Assembly (NCBI GenBank): GCA_000750105.3
Contig: JPHH03000005.1
Span: 868,001 to 932,000 of the forward strand
Length of the DNA stretch: 64,000 bases
Source of the DNA: Tolypocladium sp. Sup5 PDA-1
Lineage: Eukaryota; Ascomycota; Sordariomycetes; Hypocreales; Ophiocordycipitaceae
Reading direction: 5' to 3'
The translations under genes and the position numbers were made by a program. The notes under the pieces are model-generated. The model was not told the DNA's origin. It worked only from the letters and a program-made list of their open reading frames with translations, and ran no database searches. Below, piece by piece: positions 25,302 to 36,245 of this stretch; position 1 is the first letter of the stretch; the number at the start of each line of letters is the position of its first letter.

Positions 25302-25963
25302 ATGAATCCTCACCAGAAGAACAAGGTCGACGTCAAGGTGAGCCCTATGCCTCTCTGCGGTGCCCATTCTTCCCACTCGCTTCGTTGAGCCGTGAGCATC
25401 GCACGACGCGGCCCCCTCCGCGCTCGAGCGTTACACGAGCGTCCCCCGCCATGAGATCATCAGCCCATTCCTCCCCGATCTTCGCCCCCAGCATCCCAGA
25501 TACAGAACGTCCTCTCCGTGCTTGCAAACGAATGCTGACCAAACGTCAACAGTCGCTCTCCCCCGAGGAGCAGCGCCTCTTCCGCCTCTACGGCAAGCTC
25601 CCCTCCCGCTCCGACCACTTCGCCAAGCACCTCAAGGACCGCAAGTACTTCGACTCGGGCGACTACGCCATGTCCAAGGCCGGCAAGGGCGACGGCGTCG
25701 ACGCCGGCGCCGTCGGCTCCCAGCACCCCGTCCCCGAGAACATCCCACACCTCTCGTCGCCCATTAACGGCGGCGCCAGTGTCCCCAAGCACCACGGATC
25801 CGTCGCCGGCGTCCAGGCCGGCAGCCCCGTCAAGGAGAGCAGCTTCCTCAACCGCGAGACGAGCGCCGAGGGCACCACCATCTCCGCCGACAAGGACAAG
25901 GCGGGCAGTGCTGTGTCCCCGGAGCCGCTTGCGGCGGGCGAGGGCATTCCCATTCGAAGATAG
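25302..25963 (+). CDS. igo1: Endosulfine-family protein (Igo1/Igo2-like PP2A-B55 inhibitor)
   Basis: Small regulator that, once phosphorylated by a Greatwall/Rim15-type kinase, inhibits PP2A-B55. In yeast it promotes quiescence and mRNA protection downstream of TORC1. Two exons: 25302-25337 (12 codons, MNPHQKNKVDVK) and 25553-25963. The 215-bp intron has a GTGAGC donor, GCTGAC branch and CAACAG acceptor. The product is 148 aa. The endosulfine core spans residues 13-55: LSPEEQRLFRLYGKLPSRSD, then RKYFDSGDYAMSK, with the conserved phospho-acceptor at Ser47 inside FDSGDY. The rest is Gly/Ser/Pro-rich and probably disordered. The start is chosen because the short first exon matches the family N-terminus and joins in frame. 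Convergent with the MYG1 gene. Confidence 0.95.
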
Positions 25964-26476
25964 GCAGCATCACCAAGCTTTGTGGATGACGAAAAGTTGG
26001 GCACATGAGCGTGCGAGCAGCCTGGAGCTATTTACCGTCGGATGATGAGTTATTGTTCGATCTTTTCCTTTGTCACGAGGATTCGCAAAGTTGGCGTTGG
26101 GCGGGCACAGGGGCAAATCAAATGGATGCACAGCCCTAGAGGCACATGTCTTTCCCCCCTTTTTTTCTTTCTGTTTTTCAACCGATTTTATGCTGGAGCA
26201 TGGACGTAGTGACGGGTCTTATGTTGAAGGGGAAGTAAATGACTCGGGGCAGTCGATACGATTGAAACGTGGCGTTGTTCCCCCTCTCGGTCGGCTAAAT
26301 GTCATCTGTTGCTGATATACTGTTCGGATTTTGCAGCCGAGCTTCGTCTTCTTCTTCTCGTGGAGATTTGCTGGCGTGTCGCTACTATCTTGGTCCTGGA
26401 TTCAGTTCTACCATCGAAATGTTTTAACAATTTTTTCTTTTACTTGTTTACTTTGGTTCATCTGCTCCGCCTGACC
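25964..26476. other. Convergent 3' flanks of endosulfine and MYG1 genes
   Basis: 513 bp, T-rich in places (near 26,150-26,200 and 26,425-26,460), consistent with two 3' untranslated regions. No gene seen. Confidence 0.6.
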
Positions 26477-27565
26477 CTAAGCTCCCAGTGCCTTGACAGC
26501 CATCTCCTTGGCCCCCTCAAACGTCTTGTTCCCGCCAATGAAGCCTGCCGCGTGGACGAAGACGCACCCGGGGATGCCAGCGATGCCGTCCAGCTCCTCA
26601 TCGCGGAACCCGCGCCAGGCCTCGGGCAGCGGCTTGCGGCTGACGAACGAGTCCTTGGACTCGGGCACGCACTGAATCCGCCACTTGGCGCCCGGCTCGG
26701 GCTTCTCCGGATACAGGACGTAGAGAACCGAGGGTTTGCCGTCCTCGAAGCCGTAGAGGTGGTCCTTCCAGGGGACCGACTGGCCCTCGAGGACGAGCAG
26801 GCGGCCCTGGGGGTCGAACTCGGCGCGCTTGTCAAAGGCCTGCTGGACGACGGCGCGGGCGGGCAACCAGGCGGTGGCATAGTAGTCGAGGTCGCGCTCA
26901 AACTCCTCGCCGATTCGCTGGCTGGCGAGCAGGAAGCGGTCGTCCTCGGCGCGCTGGGCGTCGGCCGGGTCGGCGGGCTTGGGGTCGTTCCAATTGGGGT
27001 TGAGGCGGCCGACAACGGATCCGAGGGTGAAGCCGCCCTCGCTGAAGCGCTTCTCGAGGCCCGCGGCGGCGACGGCCTTGGGGTCGTAGACGGCGACGCC
27101 GTTGTCGTGCGCGTCGAGCGCCTCGACGAAGCCCTCGTACAGCTTGCGGTGCAGCAGGTCCACCTCGGGCGCCGCCTCATCGACGCCCGCGCCGAGCCGC
27201 TGCGCGACGATGGCCCGGCCAAAGTGCAGGAAGATGAGCCCCGCGCTGGAGAGCTTTGTGGCGCGGCCGGGGAAGGTGGTGGCGAAGCCGCGCTGGTGGT
27301 GGTCGTAGCGGTTGCGCTGGGCGTCGTACTCGCCGCCGACGTCGACGACGGTGTGGCACGTGTCGAGCACTTTGGAGTCGCGCGTGCGCACGAGCGGCGA
27401 GTCGCGGTAGGGGGGCAGCATGCGCAGCATGTGCACGGCGAGGGCCTCGTCGGCGTGGAAGTGCCCGTTGTGGGTGCCGATGAGGGGGCCCGTGCCGTTG
27501 CCGGACGACGTCTTGAGGCGTTTGGGAGCGGATTCGGCCATGGTTGTGAGGAGGCGACGGAGCAT
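26477..27565 (-). CDS. MYG1 family protein (UPF0160), predicted DHH-type 3'-5' RNA exonuclease
   Basis: MYG1 proteins are metal-dependent nucleases; the animal homologue processes RNA in both nucleolus and mitochondria. Single exon, 362 aa from the ATG at 27,565, near the family norm of 340-380. Motifs in order: THNGHFHADEALAVHML (31-47), VVDVGGEYD (73-81), YDHHQRGF (87-94, the DHH triad), LDAHDNGV, then the typical C-terminal half with WRIQCVPES, PLPEAWRGFRDEEL and GCVFVHAAGFIGGN. The frame is open upstream to 27,751, but that part is a low-complexity Thr/Ser stretch and probably leader. The next in-frame ATG is at 27,541 (Met9). Starting at Met1 gives an Arg/Leu-rich N-terminus that could act as a mitochondrial signal. 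Starting at Met9 exposes a PKRLK patch. Confidence 0.93.
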   Translation of the reverse strand: MLRRLLTTMAESAPKRLKTSSGNGTGPLIGTHNGHFHADEALAVHMLRMLPPYRDSPLVRTRDSKVLDTCHTVVDVGGEYDAQRNRYDHHQRGFATTFPGRATKLSSAGLIFLHFGRAIVAQRLGAGVDEAAPEVDLLHRKLYEGFVEALDAHDNGVAVYDPKAVAAAGLEKRFSEGGFTLGSVVGRLNPNWNDPKPADPADAQRAEDDRFLLASQRIGEEFERDLDYYATAWLPARAVVQQAFDKRAEFDPQGRLLVLEGQSVPWKDHLYGFEDGKPSVLYVLYPEKPEPGAKWRIQCVPESKDSFVSRKPLPEAWRGFRDEELDGIAGIPGCVFVHAAGFIGGNKTFEGAKEMAVKALGA

Positions 27566-28121
27566 GGACTGGGCAGACGCTGTAGTAGTAGTTGTTGTTG
27601 TAGAGGCGAGGGGGGGGGAGAGGGCAGAAGAAGTGGGATGGAGAGAGTGTGTGTTGGTGGTGATGGTGGGATGGTTACCATTTCTTTCGACCTTCAGAGC
27701 TCCATCCAGTAGCCAATGAGGTGCTGCGGATTGGCAGTGGCACCGACCCACTCTCGGAAGCTTGGCAAAGCTTCAACAGACCGTCAGCAAACCAGCTTCT
27801 AGTTCGTACTTTGCGTGGGTGAAATAATGCATATTGCTATTCACATCAAGGAACATTTCTTCTCGCACAATGGCATATTCACTTCTGTTCAGTTGGACTG
27901 CAGCGAAACGTCTTCCGCGCTACGAGTCTGCTTGGTCTTCACCTACCCTCCTGCAGCTACCAACGAGCGTCCATGGTTGTCTTAACGTGTACGGACTAGA
28001 TGTCACACGGTCAAGGTGGATAGACAATGCTTTCTCACCGTGGTATTGGCCCATACTACCTATTCCCTCTGTTGCTGCCTATCGCCCCTGTTCCCACCTG
28101 TTGCCCTCTGTTGCCCTGTTG
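27566..28121. other. Intergenic region between MYG1 and the DUF3669 gene
   Basis: 556 bp including the MYG1 promoter side and the 3' flank of the DUF3669 gene. A TACGGACTAG motif lies at 27990-27999. No gene seen. Confidence 0.6.
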
Positions 28122-29237
28122 CTATGTATTGCCCACGTCGCCGCCCGCTCCCGCCGTCCCCCCCTGGTGCCTCCTCCTCTGCGCCTCAATAAGGCCATCT
28201 AGAAACATACCCGGCAGAGCCAATGCGTCGCCGTGTCCTTCGGCGTTGAGGACGGTTTCAGACGCTGCGAGATAGCTCGCGGCGAACGCGTCCCAGGTCT
28301 GCTTCTCAATCGTCGACTCCTGGAGCGGCTTTGGAAGATAGGGGTCGTTGACTTCCACAGCATCGACAGCTTGGGCGACACCGGCTTCGTCCAGGGTGAT
28401 CGATCGGACTTGGTTGAAGTCCAGGACCCAGAGCTCCGTCGTTTGGCAGAAAAAGTCGGGGATGCTGCGCGATGGTGGGCCGGTAAATGTCAGTGGCTCT
28501 AGTTTCTCGATTTTGGCGGCTGTCATACTACGCGGCTGGACCTCTGCTGAGCTCCCCAAGACAAATTCCACGTCTCGGGCGTCGGTCTTGGCGGCCCAAT
28601 GCATGATGGCCATAGCAGTACCCATCCCATGAGCCATTGGCTCAGCGTCCAGCTTGATGTCCACCATCTGATTCAGGTACATCTTGAAGTTCCTCAACGA
28701 GAAGAACATGGCGCCGCTCTTGCCCTGCGTGGAACCGAGGAACACCCTAACCAGACAGTCCCTGTTGGCGGGATCGGCCATGGCCTTTGCCTTGATCCGT
28801 GGGACGCAGTATTTGCTGATCAGTAGAGACCGAGTTGCCTGAGGCAGGGGCGGGATGCGTTCGGTGAGGAGTGCGCTGGTAGGAAGGTTGCAGACATGCT
28901 GGGCTGCGTCGACGAGCCCCGGATGCTGCTTGAAGAACTCTGGGTCGCCGTTGGGCACAAAGAAGTAGCAGGCCGGTATCTTGACGTCAACGTCGTATGC
29001 CTCGAAGAGTTCTTCGAACGTCATGTGCTTGACGTAGTCGTTCCACAAGGCCTCGTGATCCCCAGACTTGGAGAGCTTGGCCACGAAGTACTGCCCGTCT
29101 TGGGCGAAGATGGCTCCACAGGCGCCAGCGCCGATCTTCTTGAAGGGCTCGTCGGCCCGTGCTTCGGCGGCCGGGGCGGTTACGGATATGTCGCTGTGAA
29201 GCGACAGCAGCTTCTTCAGCTCGTCATCGGGAGACAT
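28122..29237 (-). CDS. DUF3669 domain protein
   Basis: Fungal protein of unknown function, single exon, 371 aa. It matches what I know of DUF3669 proteins: MAHGMGTAMAIMHWAAKTDARDVEFVLGSS (short pieces around 201-230), WVLDFNQVRSI near 270-280 and NDPYLPKP at 297-304. The N-terminal third, KKIGAGACGAIFAQDG (33-48) followed by FVAKLSK with Lys54, resembles a kinase glycine-rich loop and its lysine; LDFNQ could stand in the place of a DFG-like motif. No HRD-type catalytic loop is visible, so kinase activity is not claimed. The ATG at 29,237 is used because the frame closes soon upstream and the N-terminus is compact and charged. Neighbours on the same strand are unrelated housekeeping genes. Confidence 0.85.
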   Translation of the reverse strand: MSPDDELKKLLSLHSDISVTAPAAEARADEPFKKIGAGACGAIFAQDGQYFVAKLSKSGDHEALWNDYVKHMTFEELFEAYDVDVKIPACYFFVPNGDPEFFKQHPGLVDAAQHVCNLPTSALLTERIPPLPQATRSLLISKYCVPRIKAKAMADPANRDCLVRVFLGSTQGKSGAMFFSLRNFKMYLNQMVDIKLDAEPMAHGMGTAMAIMHWAAKTDARDVEFVLGSSAEVQPRSMTAAKIEKLEPLTFTGPPSRSIPDFFCQTTELWVLDFNQVRSITLDEAGVAQAVDAVEVNDPYLPKPLQESTIEKQTWDAFAASYLAASETVLNAEGHGDALALPGMFLDGLIEAQRRRHQGGTAGAGGDVGNT

Positions 29238-30079
29238 GGTGGGCGATGGGAGGAATAAGAGGCAAGATGAGCAGCACGCGGGAATGTCTGGCCCTTATAG
29301 GGAATACGGAGGAAGGCACGTTTTGTTAAAGTGTAGCAACAGCGAGTGACTCGGCGAGCACTCTTGGAATTTGCGGAAGCGGCGTACGAGTTGTGTTTGT
29401 TGCAGTGCCTGCTTGCGAGGAGCATGTGTTTAACTTTGGAAGTGCATGCATACACTCTTTCCCCCTTGTCTGTAGTTGAAGCCATTCATACCTTGCTGTG
29501 GCACGCCGGGTTGCAACATGGTTGGTTTGGTGTTGGACAGGCGTATTACCTCTCCTAGCAGCGTGTAAGTCGACGACATACCCAGACCTTGTGTTGACAG
29601 AATCCTCTTTCTTGCAGTAGAATATGCAGGAACAGAAGTAGATCAATAATTAAGATAGCATGGCAACAATGCCTTCCATTTACACTTGTCGGGACCTTGA
29701 AAAGACTGGAAACTGCTAATCCCTACGGACGTCAATGACGTTGGCCTTCCTGTCACAGCTCTTGCCTCTGCACAATTTTGTCGTTCATCACAAACACACG
29801 TCCATGCAGCTTGGGTTCAAAATGGCAAGCGAGTGAATGCAAATGCGGTTATCAAAACGTCGTCCCGTCGGACAGCCTGTCCAGGGCAATGTGCACGGTG
29901 AGCGTCGTGATTGCAGCATCGACGTTTCATGTCGACTCATTCTCGCATTCTCGCCTGCCAGCTAGAAACAACCCCAAACGCCATACATACCCTCGCGCCC
30001 TCGGCCTCTGAAACGAAGCCCAAAAAAGACCACCTGAAAACCTTCCCTTCCATCCATACACCGCCACGATGTGATGCCC
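29238..30079. other. Intergenic region between the DUF3669 and gamma-tubulin genes
   Basis: 842 bp holding the promoter side of the DUF3669 gene and the 3' flank of gamma-tubulin. Only short accidental frames. Confidence 0.6.
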
Positions 30080-31893
30080 TCACCCCACGCGTCTATCCGT
30101 CTCCGCCGAAGTCGCCTTCTCCGCGCCCCCCGGGTTCAGGTAGTCCGCGTTCTCAGCCGCCTCGTACTCCCCAATCAGATCCGCAACCACCTCTCGCGCC
30201 TCGTCGAACTCGTGCAGGTTCTCCGCAAACGGCGCTGTCTTCTTGTAGCCCTCCATGAAGGCGTTGCGCTTGCGCATACCGTCGTACTGCTTGACGATGC
30301 GCTTGAAGAGCTGTGGTCGAGAGTCAGTTTACGGTTCTCAACATGGGAAAGTTTGTGGGTGGCAAGGGGAGACGTACTGTCGCGATGCTGGTGTGGTTTG
30401 CCAGCATCAGCCCGCTCACGCGGTGGCTCATGGGAATGTACGGGCTGCGCTTCGTCAGGGCCACCTGGATGCTCGCCGGGCCCCAGGGGATAAACGTCGC
30501 CAGCCTGCGCTCCCGGATGCGGAGTAGGCTCTTGTGCACGTCTGTCGGGTCCACCTCGCCCTGGATGACGTTGAGGATGGAGATGTAACAGCTCTTCTTG
30601 CCGGGGACCGTTGATACCATGCGGTTCTTGGGCTGCAGCAGCCGCCGCATCACGTCCAGCACCGTCGTCTTGCGCACCGTCTTGGCCTGCTCGACCTGGT
30701 CGCCGGTAAACGGCGTGTACGCCGTCATGAGGAAGTGGCAGCGCGGCGTGGGTATCAGGGAGGCCAGGATGCTGACGAGGTCGTTGTGCATGTAGCCGGG
30801 GTATCGTAGCGTCGTTGTGCTCGCAGACATGACCGTTGCGACCTGTAGTCACGTTAGCCAACACATTCTCTCCTCATACGGGTTGTCCTCCCACTCACCA
30901 GCTGATTCGTCTGCTGGAATGATGGCTCTTGCACATGCAGCCTGTCAGCCGCAATGTGTGACAACGCGCCGTTATCCAGCACCACGACCGAGTCGGCGTT
31001 CTGCGTCAGCCTCCGCATGGACAGGATGCTGTTATACGGATGCACGACGACATCTCCCGCGTTCGTCGTATCCGGAAAGACAGAGTATGTCTGGATAATC
31101 TTCTTGGGGAACCGGTCGTTGAGCCGCTCGAGCAAGAAGGAGCCCAGACCAGAGCCAGTACCGCCGGCAATGGAGTGAAGCATCATGAAGCCCTGTCAAG
31201 CAAGCCATTAGCAAAGCATCACCTCACTGAATAGAGCTTGCATATCCCACCTCGAGCGAATCGCTGCCGTCGGCCTCTCGGTCAATCATTTCCATGATAT
31301 CCTCGTACACCGCCTCGCCGCTCTGGTAACCGTCACCCCAGTTGTTCGCTGCGCCCATGCCATCCTTGCCGACGTAAAAGTTCTCGGGGTTGTAAATGTT
31401 TCGATACGGGCCCGTCTGGATGCCGTTGATGACCTGTTCCATCTGTCAGCACTCTTCCGGGCTCCCTCGCCAAGTCTCGAGGTCCATCATCACATACCCG
31501 AGGCTCCAGGTCGATCAGGATCGCGCGGGGGATATATCGCGTGTCATCGCTCTGGTAGTAAAACACGTCCTTGCGGTCCCCGCCCTCGGTCGCAAAGTCC
31601 TCGAGGTTGCCATCCTGGCTGATTCCGTGCTCCTGGCAGAGCTGCTGCCAGAACTGGCTTCCAACTGTCTCCGACGTCAGCAATGTCCGGCACAGCTCCA
31701 AGGCCCGCGACAACTGCCTCAGCCGCCCGCGGTGTCGGCTCGTGGCGTCGCGGACCGTGGGGCGGTAAGGCGAGCTACTTACTGCTGTTGCCGCACTGCC
31801 CGGCCTGGATCGTGATTATCTCCCTGTGCATGTCGTCAGACAATCTTCCATTGAGAAGTACAAGCAATTCTGGGACGAAACGTACCGTGGCAT
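30080..31893 (-). CDS. Gamma-tubulin
   Basis: Microtubule-nucleating tubulin of the gamma-tubulin complex at spindle pole bodies (MipA in Aspergillus). Seven exons on the minus strand: 31893-31886, 31823-31783, 31664-31498, 31433-31251, 31192-30899, 30842-30378, 30310-30080. Six introns of 56-118 bp. The first exon is only eight bases (MPR split). The joined product is 462 aa. Visible tubulin features: MPREIITIQAGQCGNSIGSQFW at the N-terminus, YIPRAILIDLEPRVINGIQ, GGTGSGLGS at 143-151 (phosphate loop), NSILSMRRLTQNADSVVVLDN, and GYMHNDLVSILASLIPTP. At the third intron the frame also allows reading MEQ before VING. I chose the acceptor that gives EPRVIN, the family consensus. The acidic C-terminal tail is short and Ala/Thr-rich. 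Confidence 0.95.
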
Positions 31894-32445
31894 CGTGGTC
31901 GGCTGCGCTTGGAAGGTTTGACGCTGCCGTTGGACTAAGTCAATGCAGCTGCGCCAGACACAAAGGCCCGACGCGTGACGCGACGCAGTGCCAGCTTTCA
32001 CCCCGCCCCCGCGTTTCAATATAGTTTTTCCGCCTGGCGCAACGACACAACTTGCTGACAGTGTAAAGGCACGCATCACATCGCGACAACGGGCAGGAAG
32101 TTGGATCAGTCAGATCAATCTTTTGCTTTTGTGAATTAAGCCGCATTAACTGAATGCTCCCGGTTGCCCTCCAAACGGAATGTCCTATACCCGCTTGCCC
32201 GCAATCTCATGTCTCCGCGCCGAGCTGTCCCTCGTCTATGGGTAGTCTGAGCACTTCATGCAAATGCAAACGCTAAGCAGTTTCCTGTTCCTTCGAATAT
32301 ACACCCCCAGGCCTTTTTGATCCCAAAAGGACGCGGCTAGACTACGTACGATGCTCTAAATAACTCCAATCATGCTTCCCAAACGTTCCCTGCCCGATGC
32401 CCAGAATAGGCACAGGCTACCCACAATCCCATTCATGCTCCGTGA
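31894..32445. other. Intergenic region between gamma-tubulin and Nup2 genes
   Basis: 552 bp containing the gamma-tubulin promoter and the 3' end of the nucleoporin gene. No gene seen. Confidence 0.6.
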
Positions 32446-35400
32446 TTACTTCTTATTTGAGCCTTTATTCTTCTCCAGTGCCTCGGCCGCCGCCTTGGCC
32501 AGGTCCTTCGTCTTCACCTGAATCATCCAGGTTTCAAGCCCATCCCCCTTTTCGTTGGATGTCGTGATCTTGACATATTTCTCGTCCGCCTTGTACGTCA
32601 TGTTGGGCAGCAGAGCTCGGTTCAGAGCCACATGGCCTCTTGGTTCCGCACGCAGAAGCAGGCGCACAACGCCCGACTCCTTGTGCTTCAGCAGTCGCAG
32701 AGGACCAACGCCCTGCGTCGTCCACGGGCTCTTAGACTTTGCCTTGTCGTCGCTGTCCGACTTGTCGCCTGGCGGCATAAATTTCAGCACCTTGGATCGC
32801 ACCTCGTGAAGCACCTCCTCGTCCGCATCCACTCCATCCGTGAGATTGATCTGCTCATGCTTCTCGCCATCCTCGTTGTCTCCGCCATTAGTTCCGTCGT
32901 TTTGGTTGGAGGGTTCCGGGGTCCCCGCCGCCGGTGTAGTCGCCAGGCTCGAGCCGCCACCAAAGTTCAGGGGAGAGTCTACACCCGGCGCTTTAGCGGG
33001 GCGATTTTCCTCTTCGACAAAGGTAACTTACTGGTCCCAGTGGTGGAGGAACCACCAGCAGGTGGCTGGAGGCCGCCGAACGCTGGAGCTGCCGGTTTAG
33101 AGCCGAATACGGAGCCGGCCCCTTGCGGGGGGTGCGACGAGGCACCCGAGAAACTGAAAGATGGAGCACCGCCGGGGGCTGAAGCGCCACCGAACATCGG
33201 TGTCGAGTTGTTGCCCGGCTGGCTTGCACCAAACATAGAACCGCCCGAGGGCGCCGGTGTCGACGAATTGGCGCCCGCGCCGCCTCCAAACTGGAACGGA
33301 GTGGACGAACCGCTGGCCGGACCCGACGAAGTACCTCCAAAGGTGAAGGCGCCTCCGGTGGATGTCCCTGGCGCAGTGTTAGAGTTGCCGGCGAAGGGGT
33401 TGTTGAAGGATGTGCCGGAGGTTGCAGAAGGCCCTCCGGCATTGAAGCTGAAATTGAAACCACCAGATCCCGCGTTCGCCGACGAATCGGCCCCGAATGA
33501 GATGTTTGAATTACCTGGGTTACTGGCGGCGGCAGGTACCGCCGCCCCTCCAAACGCGTTGGTGCTCGGAGCGCTAGGAGCGGCTTGCGAGTTTCCAAAT
33601 CCGAATATGGGTGTAGATGACCCCGTGTTGCTGCCACCCGTAAAGGCCTTCTTCGCGGGAGACGGGTCATCCTGCTTCATCGGGCTGCCGTTGAACATGC
33701 TGTTCGCCGCAGCGCCACCGGGTGGAGACTTGGGGGCTCCAAACAGAGGCTTGGAAGCGGCGGCCAGAGGCCCAGCATTGTTGGGCTTTTCGCCGCCGGC
33801 CGAAGTGCTTCCAAAACTGAAGGTGGGCTTCGAAGAAGCATCTGTGGTAGCCGACGCCGCATCAGTCTTTGCGGTAGTCGCATTGTTACCGAAGGTAGCA
33901 GAGCCGTTGCCGAAGAGAGGGGCCGACGGAGTAGAGGCACCGCTGCCGAATGCACTGCTCGGAGCTGGAGCTGGTTTAACCCCAAACAACGAGGATGCCG
34001 TGCCGGCACTTCCAAGCGTGGAAGGCGAGTTCTGGCCTCCAAATAAAGGAGATGGTCTGGGGGCGTCAGATGCGGCGGGCTTCGCTGGTTCCGCAGGCTT
34101 CGCCCCAAATAGGCTAGAAGTCTGCGTGGCAGGTGCTGGGGAGAAAGTCGCTCCGCTTGTCTTGTTCGACAAGCCGAACATGTTCGGTGTAGCAGAGGCT
34201 TCGGGCTTCGAGTCGGCCTTGGTCATGGAGCCGAACATGTTCGAGCTCGGCTTGAGCGTATCAGCCTCTTTGGGCGCCTCGGTTGGGACTGGCTTGGGCT
34301 GGAACAAGGAAGACCCAAAGCTCGGCTGCGCGGTGGGCGCCTTGGGCTCGAATAGGGCCTTCTTAGTGGGCTGCGACTCGTTTTCCTTGTCCGACTCGCC
34401 GCCATCCTTGCCTCCTTCGTCCGCGCTTGTGCCTACCGAGGATTCCTTTGCAGACGGCGGGTCTTGTTTAGCCGCACCGAAAAGGTTGGAGGTCGTGGTG
34501 GTCTTTGGTGCAAAGATGGAGCTCACGGGGGTCGACGCAGAGTTGCCGAACATCGAGCCCTTCTGGATCGCGGGCGCCGATGGGGCAAACTTGATCGGGG
34601 TAGTGCTCGGGTTCCATGTCTGATCCACAGGAGTGGCAGGCTTTTCAGTGACGGGAGCATCGACCTTGCCCTCGGCACGAATTGGCTGACCGTCGCTGCC
34701 CTTAGTTACGCGCTCGAACAAGCTTCGTCCTGGCGTGCTCTCTCGGGTGCCCGGGCTGCTCGACACACCCGCGCCGAAACCGCTGGTCGGAGCAGCAGGC
34801 TTCTTTCCAAACAAGCTGGAACTAATCTGAGAACCAGTCTCGCCGGCGCCACTAGCAGCAACGCTCGGTTCATCGCTTTGGCCAGCTTCAGGGCTCCCAT
34901 CTTCAGGGCTCCCATCTTCCTCAGAACCAGTCTCGCTCTCGCTTTCCGCATCTGCCTCGATCCCGCTGTTCTTGGCTGAGCTGGCATCCGACAGATATCC
35001 GAAGATGTTGCTTCCAGCCGGAGCACCCTGGCCGGCTGGAGGCCTCAGGCCGGTTGGGGGCTTCAGGTTCGTGAAGACTGAGCGAGCCAAGCTGCTGCCA
35101 CCAGTTTTGTTCGCAGAGAAAGCGTTGGCCTTTGCAATGGCGGGCTTCTCAGAATTCTGGGCAGAGGCAGCCGGCTTGTTAGCAATCTTCTCAAAGAGCG
35201 ACTTGGAGGCCGAAGAAGGTGTGGGTTTGTGCATCTTGGCGGGCTGTTCTTCGCTCACAGAGGCCTTCCTCTTGTTCTTAGTCAAGGCAGGAGTGGCCAC
35301 TGCGGGTTCCTCGTCTATGTCCATCGCTCTGCGCTTGCCCTTGAAGGTGGAGCTGCTGGGCGCAAACGAATCCTTGGACATGTTGTCATCGGCTTTGCGC

Positions 35401-36245
35401 TTCTTCGAAGCCGTGGACTTGGATGGCGTAGGCTCAACCGCTTCCTCCTCGGGCTCTGGGAGGCCATGCTCGCGTCGCCATCTCTTGAGAACCTCTTTGG
35501 ACGGCTTGACATTCTGGAACTCGTAAAGCCCGTATCGCAAAAGGATGATGCTGCGGCTCTTCTCGAACTCCTTTGCAAAGTTGACGGCGTTCAGCTTCCA
35601 GTCCTTGTTGGCAAAAATCTCGTTCGCCGCGTATTTGAGCCGTCTAAGGTCGAGGATGCAAAAGAACTGGCGCCGCTGTTCTTCGTCGAGGCCAGGCGGA
35701 CACAGATGTGCCAGGAACTGGTCCGCATAGATGGAGCCCTTGGAGTTCCATTCCTTGGGGACCTTTTGAGTAAGAACCTCGCCGGTCAGCTCGGGAGGCG
35801 GCGATGAGATGCGCATGGGGAACAGCTCCTTATCCGCCACCTTGGCGGCCATGCCGCGTGGCGTCGCGTGGGCGGTCGACTCTCGATACATGCGCGTCGG
35901 CTCGGGCGTGGCGCCGGGCGCAAAAATCTTCTTCATTGTGCTCTGGGGCAAGCTCGGGGAAAAGAGAGTCGCCGGGGGGCTATCGCTGATGGCGGACGCC
36001 CGAAAGATGTTGCGGGCTGTGGCGATCGAGTTGTTGTTCAAGCTACTCGACGGGACCTCGTCGCGCGTCGTCAGCAGCTTGCGCGACGAAGCGGCATGTG
36101 GCGTGCCATTGCGTCTAGCTGAACCACTCGCGAAAGGCGATGCTGCAAAGCTGCGCTTCGCAAAGGGCAGAGGCGGGCGGGGCTTTGGCGTGCCGTTGGG
36201 TCTGTCCGCGACATTGTCGTCGCCGGGCAGAGAGAAGGTAACCAT
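32446..36245 (-). CDS. nup2: FG-repeat nucleoporin with RanBP1 domain, Nup2 type
   Basis: Mobile nuclear-pore protein that binds Ran-GTP and importins and helps recycle importin-alpha. Two exons: 36245-33032 and 32978-32446, split by a 53-bp intron (GTAAGT donor, GTGTAG acceptor). The product is 1248 aa. Order: basic N-terminus (MVTFSLPGDDNVADRPNG, PFAKRSFAASPFASG); a predicted helical block at about 150-262 containing EWNSKGSIYADQFLAHLCP and KRWRREHGLPEPE; basic patches KKRKADD (281-287) and KGKRRAMD (302-309) likely to be nuclear signals; then roughly 27 FG dipeptides (SLFG, PMFG, FGFG) to about 1070; finally a RanBP1-like domain near 1120-1235 (EVRSKVLKFM, GVGPLRLLKHKESGVVRLLLR). The frame is open upstream of 36,245 to 36,674, but that part lacks family character. 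MVTFSLPGD has the better start. It is read opposite to a long shadow frame. Confidence 0.93.

Noticed and set aside
26309..27712. 467-codon plus-strand frame opposite MYG1
   Set aside because: Shadow of the MYG1 codons; the minus-strand protein carries clear DHH-family motifs.
32632..34623. 663-codon plus-strand frame opposite the nucleoporin
   Set aside because: Pro/Ala/Glu-rich reverse image of the FG repeats.
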